Of a stretch of DNA of 64,000 nucleotides, positions 8,727 through 15,990 are shown piece after piece (the stretch's first letter is position 1; each line of letters begins with the position of its first letter). The stretch spans positions 1,302,001 to 1,366,000 of the forward strand of contig OZ242304.1 in the NCBI GenBank assembly GCA_965207915.1, written 5' to 3'. The position numbers and the translations under genes were made by a program. Source of the stretch: VXNJ01 sp009840625 (GTDB lineage Bacteria; Chloroflexota; UBA11872; VXNJ01). Under the pieces are notes generated by a model. It was not told where the DNA came from, ran no database searches, and was given only the letters and a program-made list of their open reading frames with translations.

Positions 8727-9056
8727 CTCGAACTACTCCCTTTGGGGTGGGTTTGCAATCGCTGCCGAACGATTATCCCGGCCAAATTGACGCTGGCTGC
8801 AACCCAGCGACCAATAGAACGAATCAAAGTAGATGAATTATTGAGCCGTAAGAGTCCATAGTAGGCGTTGTGGATTGTTCAAACCCACCTTCCGGGCAGG
8901 GAGTGGATATCCCGCTCAAGGGTTGTCCAAATGCCTGTCGGTTCGTTTTCAGTGCGGCCACCGCACTGCGGGCGTCGAAGCCAACCGGCGAACTCAGCGA
9001 GGTCTTTAAACAGGCCCTGAACGCGGTCGACGGCCCCCTATCGGGTCGGTCCCGGA
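8727..9056. other. Intergenic spacer between small membrane gene and dnaA
   Basis: About 330 bp without a convincing gene. It is locally richer in A and T than the surroundings around 8760-8880. It holds a short hairpin (CAGTGCG at 8950-8956 pairing with CGCACTG at 8962-8968) downstream of dnaA on the minus strand, without a T-tract. No canonical DnaA box (TTATCCACA) was seen; GTTGTGGATTG near 8868 is the closest look-alike. Confidence 0.5.
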
Positions 9057-10364
9057 TCAGGTCGCGAACTGTTTTTCGAGCTCCTCGAACAGGACGCGAG
9101 TTTTCCGGTCCTGGGAGATTCGCGTGTCGGCGCGGCGGATGGCGTTCAGGATCGTTGAGTGCGTCCGCCCGCCAAGGTACTGGCCGATCGCGGCCAATGG
9201 TTGATCGGTAAATTGGCGAAGCGCGAACGCGCACAGGTTGCGGGCTTCGATGACCGAACGGGAGCGACTGGTCCCGGCGAGCAACTTGATTTCTACCTGA
9301 CAGAGGCGCGCTACCGCGGCTATCACCGCGTCAGGGTTGACCGGTGCGTGAGCTGCGTCGTCGTAATGCGCCAGCAGCCTGCGGGCTTGATCCGTGGTGA
9401 TTACCTCGGAGCGCAGACGGGATTCGGCAACCAGGCGGTTGAAAATCCCGGTCAGCTTGCGAAAGTCGGCGATGTTGGATGATGCCAGCGCGGTGCGGAC
9501 GCCGGTCGGGAGTTCGACGTCGGCTCGCTTGACCAGGTGTTCGACAAAGGCGAGCCGCAACTCGAATCCCGGCGGCTGGATGTCGACGACGATACCGGCG
9601 GCGAATCGGGAGCGCAGACGGGCGGGGAGCTCGTCCATCTCAGCTGGGCTGCGGTCGCTAGCCAGTACTACCGCACCGCCGTTGGCGGCGACGGTGTCGA
9701 AGGTGTGGAACAACTCCTCCTGGGTAGCTCGCTTACCGGCTACGAAATAGACGTCATCGAAAAGCACGATGTCGGCCGATCTATAGCGTTTGCGCAGAGA
9801 TTCGGGTGAATTGTTGCGCAGCGCGCTCACCAGCTGGTTGGTGAACTGCTCAAGCGTGCAGTAAAGCGACCGGCGGTCGCGGCCGGCGGCGGCGGCGATG
9901 GCGCGCAGGAGGTGGGTCTTGCCGACTCCGCAGGGACCGTGCAAAAACAAGGGGCTGAACGAGTTATTGCCGTCGGCGATCGATTGGGCGGCGGCGTGGG
10001 CCAGCTGGTTCTCGGGACCGACGACGAATCCATCCATGCTGTACGGGGCGCGCAGGATCGGCGGCGCGGGCTGGGCGGGCGGTTTGGTTGGGTGGGAGGA
10101 TCGGCCGTTGGTGTTGCCGGCGGCGAGAGTTTGGTAATTGATCTGCAACTGTCGGCCGGCCGCCGCCGCTACGACGCGCTCGACCTCGGCACCATGCTTG
10201 CGCTGGGCGGCGGCGAGGACGAATGCGTTGGGTAGCCCGATGGTGATGGATTCGGAATCACTGGAGAGCAACGCCGATCCTGAAAACCAGGTCGAATACT
10301 CATGCTGACCAATCGCGTCGGCGAGCTTGTCGGCGACCTGGGGCCAATTTGTGGATCGAAGCAA
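9057..10364 (-). CDS. dnaA: Chromosomal replication initiator protein DnaA
   Basis: Initiates replication by binding and melting oriC. Domain I/II covers roughly residues 1-105. Domain III has the Walker A HGPCGVGKTHLL, Walker B IVLFDDVYFVAGKRATQEEL, sensor I VVLASDRSP and the arginine-bearing LRSRFAAGIVVDIQPPG. Domain IV ends in the signature YLGGRTHSTILNAIRR; the usual Asp of the GGRDHST motif is Thr here, which might alter box recognition. The start is TTG at 10364, with GGGAG four bases upstream. The gene stands alone, without dnaN beside it. At 435 residues the length is normal. Confidence 0.95.
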   Translation of the reverse strand: MLRSTNWPQVADKLADAIGQHEYSTWFSGSALLSSDSESITIGLPNAFVLAAAQRKHGAEVERVVAAAAGRQLQINYQTLAAGNTNGRSSHPTKPPAQPAPPILRAPYSMDGFVVGPENQLAHAAAQSIADGNNSFSPLFLHGPCGVGKTHLLRAIAAAAGRDRRSLYCTLEQFTNQLVSALRNNSPESLRKRYRSADIVLFDDVYFVAGKRATQEELFHTFDTVAANGGAVVLASDRSPAEMDELPARLRSRFAAGIVVDIQPPGFELRLAFVEHLVKRADVELPTGVRTALASSNIADFRKLTGIFNRLVAESRLRSEVITTDQARRLLAHYDDAAHAPVNPDAVIAAVARLCQVEIKLLAGTSRSRSVIEARNLCAFALRQFTDQPLAAIGQYLGGRTHSTILNAIRRADTRISQDRKTRVLFEELEKQFAT

Positions 10365-10770
10365 AGCGCTCCCTTAAATGTCCGCCGGCGCCGCTGAGGG
10401 GCGTTCTAGGCGCAAGGTCAAATTTGCGCTAGTTGTGTGATTTCCGCAACGCTTCCGGCATGCGTGGGAATGTATGGGTTTGTCGATTGAGAACATCCGC
10501 CGGGTTGTGGGTCGGATAAGGCTCGGCTCGCGGTTGGAAAGGGATGGAGGAACCGCAGAATTGCCCGTCGACAAGGTTTGAACAATTGAGCCGGACGGTG
10601 CGTGTGATAGTAAATGTCGGGCGCTCGCAAGCGTCGCGGCGGTGCAATGTTGAACGTTTGTCAAAAAATTGCGACGACCGACCGACATTTAGATTTGTCA
10701 TAACAAAAGCGTGCGGAGAATTTGGCGGTCGCGGCGCAGCGGGGCGAACGGCGAGAGATTGGGGGCGAGG
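10365..10770. other. Divergent intergenic region upstream of dnaA, possible origin region
   Basis: About 400 bp between dnaA (minus) and an RDD gene (plus). No convincing coding frame. It has the most A/T-rich patch of this part of the window (about 10655-10705, with CAAAAAATTGCG and ATTTGTCATAACAAAAG). Position next to dnaA plus A/T-rich DNA fits an origin or a pair of divergent promoters. Canonical TTATCCACA boxes were not found by eye; only loose matches such as TTGTGGATC at the dnaA start are present. Confidence 0.4.
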
Positions 10771-11274
10771 GTGAACGCGGAACCGATCGAGGGCTACGAG
10801 GCCGAGGACCTGGCCCGCCTTATGGCGCTTTTGATCGATTTCCTGTTCGCCGGCGGGACGATCAGCGTGGTCTACGTGATGGCCGCGACGCTGAGCCAGA
10901 TTCCGGTGATCGGGGGCGGTGTGATATTCATCGCGCTGACGGCGAACGCGGTCATCGGAATCGGTTATTGGCCGCTGTTCTACGCGGTATATGGTGCGAG
11001 CCCAGGGAAGGCGGTAATGGGACTGCGGATCGTTGATCGGAAGACCTCTCAACCGGCGGCCAACGAGACGATGGTGATCCGCGGATTGATGCAGGCGTTC
11101 CTGTCCCCGGTCTTCGTCGGCGCCATTTACTGGTGGAAGTACCTGGACAGCGATGGATTGACGGTGCACGACCGGGTGACCCAGACCAAGGTCCTGGTGG
11201 TGACCAACCCGGCCGACAGCCCCCTGCTGCGGATGCGGCGCGACCTGCTGGCGGCACTGGGGATTCGCCGCTAG
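10771..11274 (+). CDS. RDD-family integral membrane protein
   Basis: A roughly 167-residue membrane protein of the RDD family. The visible hallmarks are RLMALLIDFLFAGG (first helix carrying the Arg/Asp pair), a second hydrophobic stretch IPVIGGGVIFIALTANAVIG, the family motif GASPGKAVMGLRIVD and a C-terminal HDRVTQTKVLV. GTG at 10771 is the preferred start; the longer frame from 10711 adds only basic low-complexity residues. It is separated by 7 bp from the convergent dcd gene. Function is unknown in most RDD proteins. A second RDD gene lies at 19105. Confidence 0.85.
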   Translation: MNAEPIEGYEAEDLARLMALLIDFLFAGGTISVVYVMAATLSQIPVIGGGVIFIALTANAVIGIGYWPLFYAVYGASPGKAVMGLRIVDRKTSQPAANETMVIRGLMQAFLSPVFVGAIYWWKYLDSDGLTVHDRVTQTKVLVVTNPADSPLLRMRRDLLAALGIRR

Positions 11275-11281
11275 CGTGCGG

Positions 11282-11923
11282 TCAATCGACCAACCGGGAC
11301 TGTTGCTGGAAGGAGCGCTTGATCTGGCGTAGGTGTGCTCGGTCGTCGGAAGCGGCGGTGGGGAAGAGCGGGCCGGTGGCCAGGTTATAGCGGGATGGTC
11401 GAAAAACGGCGGCGTTGGCGCGCATGAAGGAGAGCTGGGCGACCGGGAGGCCCGCGTAAAGGATCAGCGGAGTGCTGCCCAGGTTGGCCAGCTCAAGGGT
11501 CAGGCAACCGCGGTAGTGTGGATGGACGTATGGAGCGGTGGCAATCACCAGACCGACCCGGCCGTAGGAGGATCGCGAGGCCACCGTGGCGGCCAGGTCG
11601 CCCGGCAGGGCGATGTATTCGAGGGTCGCGGCCAGGATGAGTTCGCCGGGGTGCAGGTTGTAGCTCTCGCCGAAGGCGAGCTGGCGCTCTTCGAGCAAAC
11701 GTGCCACCCCGGTCGGATCGGAGTCGATCAGGTCGATGGCGGCGGTGGCAGTGCGCCGCATGCTGACGAACCGGGTACCCAGGCGTACGTCAATTGCCGA
11801 ACCGGTTACCCGCGAGGAGCCGAGCGGCACGATCGCGAGGTCTTCGGACTTGTCGGGGCTGAGCAGGCGGCGATTGAGCTCCTCGTCGGAGACCGCCGGC
11901 AGAGGCGGCGGTTTATCGGTCAA
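11282..11923 (-). CDS. dcd: dCTP deaminase-like protein
   Basis: A trimeric dUTPase/dCTP-deaminase fold protein, which forms dUTP from dCTP for thymidylate synthesis. Visible are GSAIDVRLGTRFV, LHPGELILAATLEYIALPGD and the catalytic ASRSSYGRVGL, then PHYRGCLTLELANLG with the catalytic Glu, and AQLSFM. The start is inferred to be TTG at 11923; it overlaps the preceding gene's TGA as TTGA, indicating translational coupling. That gives 213 residues, slightly longer than usual because of the tail after AQLSFM. The frame upstream of 11923 to 12118 is antisense-like and was not included. A bifunctional dCTP deaminase/dUTPase is possible. Confidence 0.85.
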   Translation of the reverse strand: MTDKPPPLPAVSDEELNRRLLSPDKSEDLAIVPLGSSRVTGSAIDVRLGTRFVSMRRTATAAIDLIDSDPTGVARLLEERQLAFGESYNLHPGELILAATLEYIALPGDLAATVASRSSYGRVGLVIATAPYVHPHYRGCLTLELANLGSTPLILYAGLPVAQLSFMRANAAVFRPSRYNLATGPLFPTAASDDRAHLRQIKRSFQQQSRLVD

Positions 11924-13089
11924 ACCGGAGCCCCCTCGAACGCGGCGCCGAAGGAAAGAAGTTCGAGCGCCTTGGTCACCAACTCGTCTTTGCGCTGCCG
12001 CAGCAGCAGGCGGTCGGCGCCGGGCGGACCGGGCAGCCGCACGAAGCGGCGCAGGCGGTCGAGCCCGACGTGATTGAACACCGCCGAAGTGGCCAAGATT
12101 GCACGAGCGCTCGGCCATTGTTCGGTCTCGGGCGCGCCGATAACCTGGGCCGGCGGAATGCCGTTGCCGAGCAAGTCGAGGAGCGCGGCGGTCTCGGCCG
12201 CGCAGTCAGCGGCCCGGTACGGCTCGGGTTCGAGGCGGCGGGCGGTCGCAAGCACGGACTCTAACTCGTGCGGCGGGATCGCGGCCGCGTTGGCCGGATC
12301 CGGGGCCGCCCGCGTCCAGGCCCGCCCCAGCAGGCCCGGCAGATCCGGTCCGTAGCCAAGCTCGGCAAGGGCGTGGCGCACCACGGCGATCCGGTCGCTG
12401 AAGGCCCCGGCGTCGGATGCCGCGGCGAAGAGGAGTTCGTCCAGATAGGAAAAACCCAGCCGGCGTGCCCCGATAGCGTCGGCGACGTGCGTGCCGCAAG
12501 CCGGTGACTCGGTTGCGGCGGCGTCTAGCTCCAACTCCGGGATCGAGTGACCGAGCAGCTGGCAGAGTACGCCGGGGTCACCGGCGCGGGCGGCCGGATA
12601 GGACAGGACGATCACGTCGCGGTGGGATAGGTACTCGCCGGGAGCCAACTCGCGCAGGCGTCCGGCAAACTCGCGATCGCCCCCGGTCAGCCGGTCAATC
12701 AGGCCGTCCAACAGCCTGCTGATTCGCAGGAAACCGCTTCCCTCGGCGCCCGCGCGGAGGACGACCAGGGAGCCGGGAAATGATCGGTCCACGGCCGCGC
12801 TCACCGGGCCGAGCAATTCGGAGTGCGAATGCTGGCTGCGGCGACCGTCGGTCAGCGGCAACAAGTCGCGCATGATTGCATCGAGCTCGCGGTTGGCCAG
12901 CCGCAGATCGGGATCGGACTGCTCCTGAACGTACGCGACCACCAGCGACGCAGCGTGCCCGCCGAGGAAGGCCAGCTCGCGCACCGTCGGGTAGTCGCTG
13001 ACCGCCGCCAGGCCGAAAAACAGGCGGGCGCTGCAGTGCGCGGCGTACTCGGCAGCCGCGGCCGTGGCCGGCCGGAGCGGATCGGTCAT
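11920..13089 (-). CDS. Hypothetical protein, about 389 aa, coupled to dcd
   Basis: I do not recognise this family. The protein is predicted soluble, rich in Ala and Leu, mostly helical, with no signal peptide or clear catalytic motif. Features that can be seen are HCSARLFFGLAAVSDYPTVR near the N-terminus, a His/Asp-containing LSHRDVIVLSYPAARAGD mid-way and a basic C-terminal LLLRQRKDELVTKALELL. The ATG at 13089 (MTDPLRP) is preferred over 13125. Its stop overlaps the dcd start by 4 bp, so the two are probably translated from one message. Coding status is well supported by length and the coupled overlap. Confidence 0.7.
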   Translation of the reverse strand: MTDPLRPATAAAAEYAAHCSARLFFGLAAVSDYPTVRELAFLGGHAASLVVAYVQEQSDPDLRLANRELDAIMRDLLPLTDGRRSQHSHSELLGPVSAAVDRSFPGSLVVLRAGAEGSGFLRISRLLDGLIDRLTGGDREFAGRLRELAPGEYLSHRDVIVLSYPAARAGDPGVLCQLLGHSIPELELDAAATESPACGTHVADAIGARRLGFSYLDELLFAAASDAGAFSDRIAVVRHALAELGYGPDLPGLLGRAWTRAAPDPANAAAIPPHELESVLATARRLEPEPYRAADCAAETAALLDLLGNGIPPAQVIGAPETEQWPSARAILATSAVFNHVGLDRLRRFVRLPGPPGADRLLLRQRKDELVTKALELLSFGAAFEGAPV

Positions 13090-13132
13090 GTCCGCCGGTT
13101 CCCAGCACCCCGGCCCGGCGACCATCCCATCC

Positions 13133-13831
13133 CTAGGGGAGGATCAGGAAGTCGCCGTGCAGCCAGTTGCCGTTTGCGGTTTCGTACCAGGTGACCCCGT
13201 CGACCTGCTGGGTCTGGCCGGTCAGCTGGACCTGATCGCCGTCAGCCAACTGGGTAACCACCTGGGAATTGGTCAGGCTCGGGGCATCGCGGACATTGAG
13301 TTGCGCGCCGCCGGTTGAAACGGTGGCCACGACCGAGGTGTCGGCGGGTTCGGGCGCGGCGCTGCCTTCGGGCGGAATCTGCAATTCCTGGCCGGCGAAG
13401 ATCTGGCCGGGATCCGAGAGATTGTTGTATTCGGCAAGATCGGCGACGGTCACGCCGAGGCGGCTGGCGATGTCGAAAAGGGTGTCGCCCGACTGCACCG
13501 TGTACACCCCGGCCGGCGGTTGCGTCGGCGCGGGCTCCGGCGCCGGAGCAGGCGCCGGGGTCTGCACGACCGGCGGAATTGCAGTGGGCAGCGGCGTGGG
13601 GGCCGGGGTGGCCGGCGCGGGCGCCACCGTTGCCGGGTCCGGGTCGGGTGCGATCGTGGCCACCGGTGCGGCGGTGACCGCGGGCGTCGGCGTCGCCACC
13701 GCCACATCAACCTCTCCGGCATCGCCACCGAAGAAGGCGTTCACAATGAGAATCACGATCAGGGCGACGATGAAAAGCGGTACCAGCAAGAAAGTCAGAA
13801 ACAGCCGGTAACGGCGTAATTCGCGCATCAT
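13133..13831 (-). CDS. Membrane-anchored LysM and SH3-domain protein
   Basis: A cell-envelope protein likely to bind peptidoglycan. The N-terminus is a short basic stretch followed by one membrane helix (LFLTFLLVPLFIVALIVILI), acting as a signal anchor. Residues about 40-105 are a Pro/Ala/Thr-rich linker. A LysM domain (YTVQSGDTLFDIASRLGVTV through LQIPPEG) occupies about 108-152. A bacterial SH3-like domain follows (ATVSTGGAQLNVRDAPSLTN through NGNWLHGDFLIL). Either of two adjacent Met codons can be the start. It lies 43 bp after the hypothetical gene and 3 bp from the molybdoenzyme gene, consistent with one operon. Confidence 0.85.
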   Translation of the reverse strand: MMRELRRYRLFLTFLLVPLFIVALIVILIVNAFFGGDAGEVDVAVATPTPAVTAAPVATIAPDPDPATVAPAPATPAPTPLPTAIPPVVQTPAPAPAPEPAPTQPPAGVYTVQSGDTLFDIASRLGVTVADLAEYNNLSDPGQIFAGQELQIPPEGSAAPEPADTSVVATVSTGGAQLNVRDAPSLTNSQVVTQLADGDQVQLTGQTQQVDGVTWYETANGNWLHGDFLILP

Positions 13832-13834
13832 TTT

Positions 13835-14443
13835 CTAGCCAAACCGCTCCTCGGCAAACGGGTCGCCGCGCATGTGGTAGCCATTCAGTTCCCAAAAACC
13901 GGGCCGGTCGGCGGCGATGAACTCGATCGCGGCCAGCCACTTGGCGCTCTTCCAGGCGTACAGATGGGGTACGATCAACCGCACCGGCGCCCCGTGATCA
14001 CGGTCGATCGGCTCGCCGTTGCGCTCGAACGCGAATATGTTCTCGGGCCGGTCGAAGTCCTCGAGCAGCAGGTTGGTGGTGTAACCGCCGTAGCAGTGCA
14101 GCATGATCGCACTGGCTTCCGGCATCAGATTTACCCGCTCCATGAGCCGCTTCACCGGAACCCCCGACCAGTCGTTGTCCATCATCGAGAACCTGGTCAC
14201 ACAGTGGAAATCGGCGTGGAAGGTCTCGTATCCAAGTGACTTGAACTGCTCGGCGTCGAAGGTCAATTCCTCTTCCACCAGGCCCTGGACGCTTAGTTGC
14301 CAGGCGTTGATTGGAATGTCCGGCGTGGGGCCGTAGGTAAGGACCGGCCAGTTGTCGACCAGGTGCTGTCCGGGCGGGACGCGATCGCCGTAGGCAGCCA
14401 ATTGCGCGGCGCGGCGCTCCGCCCGCGACTTGGTGCCGAACAA
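13835..14443 (-). CDS. Sulfite oxidase-like molybdopterin oxidoreductase (YedY/YuiH type)
   Basis: A cytoplasmic single-domain protein of the oxidoreductase molybdopterin-binding family (PF00174). It shows VPPGQHLVDNWPVLTYG, the cofactor-binding cysteine in DFHCVTRFS, WSGVPVKRLME, and GAPVRLIVPHLYAWKSAKW. The frame is open up to 14539, but that would overlap the divergent esterase; TTG at 14443 (MFGTKSRAERR) sits 8-12 bases after GGGAGGGCGG and gives 202 residues, the usual size for YuiH-like members. No Tat signal is seen. It needs the molybdenum cofactor, and moeA lies about 5 kb away. The physiological substrate is unknown. Confidence 0.85.
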   Translation of the reverse strand: MFGTKSRAERRAAQLAAYGDRVPPGQHLVDNWPVLTYGPTPDIPINAWQLSVQGLVEEELTFDAEQFKSLGYETFHADFHCVTRFSMMDNDWSGVPVKRLMERVNLMPEASAIMLHCYGGYTTNLLLEDFDRPENIFAFERNGEPIDRDHGAPVRLIVPHLYAWKSAKWLAAIEFIAADRPGFWELNGYHMRGDPFAEERFG

Positions 14444-14499
14444 GTCCAAGTAACCGCCCTCCCGATAATCAGCAGCGGGCCCAATTACTAGGTTATTTG

Positions 14500-15363
14500 A
14501 TGGATCAATTTTTGCCCCCTTCGGCGACTGAACCCGCATACCGGGTTGACGCCTACCCGCCCGATCTGCCGGGGCTGCCGTGGGTCGTCTATCGGCGTGT
14601 CGGCGACAGGCTGCTGCGGCTTTGGTTCCGCTATCCGGAAAAGGCCGCGGACCGGGCCCATCCGGCGGTCCTGTTCTTTTTCGGGGGCGGGTACAGGATC
14701 GGCACGCCGACCCAGTTCGACTATCAGGCGCGGGCCCTGGCCGCGGCGGGCGTGGTTGGAATCTTGGCCGATTACCGCGTCGCCAGCCGCGACGGCGTCA
14801 CCCCGGCCGACTGCGTCGAAGATGCGCGGGCGGCGTTCGCGCTGGTGCGCACCAGCGCGAAGCGGCTGGGCCTGGATGCGGCCCGAATCGCGGCCGCGGG
14901 AGGCTCGGCCGGCGGACACCTGGCGGCCGGTCTGTCGACGTTTGCCCGCCCCCAATCCGGCCCGGGGCCCAGTGCCCTGGCACTGTACAACCCCCTGCTG
15001 GTCACGGCGCCGCTGCCCGGGATCTTCGAGCTGGACCCGGAACGGGTGGAGTTTTTCGAAAAGGCGATAGGGTGGCCGGCAAAGTCGATTTCGGCAGCCC
15101 ACCATCTCGGCCCGGACCTGCCGCCGACCCTGATCATGCACGGGGAGGACGACGCCCTGATTCCCTGCGCGTCGGCGTCGGCGTTCGACCGATTGGCCGG
15201 CCGGCTCGGCCTGGACTGTCGGCTGATCACCTACCCGGGGGCCGATCACGGCTTCTTCAATGCCGGCGCCAGTCAGGGCAACTCGCGCCTGCGCGATACG
15301 ACCCGGGAACTACTCCGGTTCCTTGGCCGGATCGGCTGGATCGAAGCAGAGACCGCCGTTTAG
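14500..15363 (+). CDS. Alpha/beta-hydrolase, acetylesterase / HSL-like
   Basis: A cytoplasmic serine esterase of the hormone-sensitive-lipase-like group. The oxyanion-hole motif appears as FFFGGGYRIGT (HGGG variant with Phe in place of His). The nucleophile elbow is GGSAGGHLAAGL, the acid residue is in MHGEDDALIP and the catalytic His in GADHGFFN. It has 288 residues. ATG at 14500 is preferred over the TTG one codon earlier. The last 54 bases overlap the convergent amidohydrolase-like gene. Substrate unknown. Confidence 0.85.
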   Translation: MDQFLPPSATEPAYRVDAYPPDLPGLPWVVYRRVGDRLLRLWFRYPEKAADRAHPAVLFFFGGGYRIGTPTQFDYQARALAAAGVVGILADYRVASRDGVTPADCVEDARAAFALVRTSAKRLGLDAARIAAAGGSAGGHLAAGLSTFARPQSGPGPSALALYNPLLVTAPLPGIFELDPERVEFFEKAIGWPAKSISAAHHLGPDLPPTLIMHGEDDALIPCASASAFDRLAGRLGLDCRLITYPGADHGFFNAGASQGNSRLRDTTRELLRFLGRIGWIEAETAV

Positions 15364-15990
15364 ACCGGCCAGGCCGGCAATTGCCGCTGCGTACCCTTCG
15401 GAGGCCCCGCTGCCCGGGAAACCGGATCCCCAGGCCAGGCGCCGGCCACCCAGCGAATCCTCAAGGCTTGCCAGCGCCTCGGCAAAATCCGCCGCCGCCG
15501 GGCTGTCGCCGACGACCAGGATTCCGATCCGGGGGTCGCGGGCGGCGGTCAGCAGCCGGCCGACCGAGCTGCGGGTAACGGCCGAGCGCGGCACCTCCAG
15601 GAAGAACCGCCCACCTTCCAAGCCGCTCACATCGGCCGGCTCGGTCAGGTAGATCAGCTTGCCGGCGTCCAGGGCCCGCTGGGCGGCTTCAGCGTCCGCG
15701 GATAGGGTGGCGGAGTCGAATCGTGCCCCGATTACCCCGGCCTGGCCAATCGCCGGCGAGCCGGCGGCGCAGATCGCGCGCACTTTGTCCGGGTACATCT
15801 CCAGCGCGGCGCTCAGATAGGAGTGGTCGAGTCCGTACTGCGGGGGCTGGACGATGACTGCCGCGTCCACGCCGTTGACTCCCATCGTGATCAGGAGTTG
15901 TTCAACCGGCGCCGCCGCGGGCGGTTCGCCGGCCTGCGGGTACCGGTAGAGATTGAGCGAAAAGACGCTGGCGAAACCGTCAATGCGCAT
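15310..15990 (-). CDS. Amidohydrolase-2-like TIM-barrel protein lacking metal ligands
   Basis: A 226-residue protein resembling the amidohydrolase-2 family (PF04909) in the segment GVDAAVIVQPPQYGLDHSYL, then ALEMYPDKVRAICA. The family's N-terminal metal site (Asp-x-His or His-x-His) is not present; the protein starts with RIDGFASVFSLNLYRYPQ, and no clear His ligand pair follows. It is also shorter than catalytic members (about 280-300). It may be a degenerate or binding-only member. The ATG overlaps the stop of the penicillin-binding protein gene by ATGA, so it is translationally coupled to it. Its 3' end overlaps the esterase on the other strand. Confidence 0.65.
   Translation of the reverse strand: MRIDGFASVFSLNLYRYPQAGEPPAAAPVEQLLITMGVNGVDAAVIVQPPQYGLDHSYLSAALEMYPDKVRAICAAGSPAIGQAGVIGARFDSATLSADAEAAQRALDAGKLIYLTEPADVSGLEGGRFFLEVPRSAVTRSSVGRLLTAARDPRIGILVVGDSPAAADFAEALASLEDSLGGRRLAWGSGFPGSGASEGYAAAIAGLAGLNGGLCFDPADPAKEPE

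Noticed and set aside
8950..8968. Hairpin as a dnaA terminator
   Set aside because: The stem is only 7 bp and no T-tract follows on either strand; noted in the spacer only.
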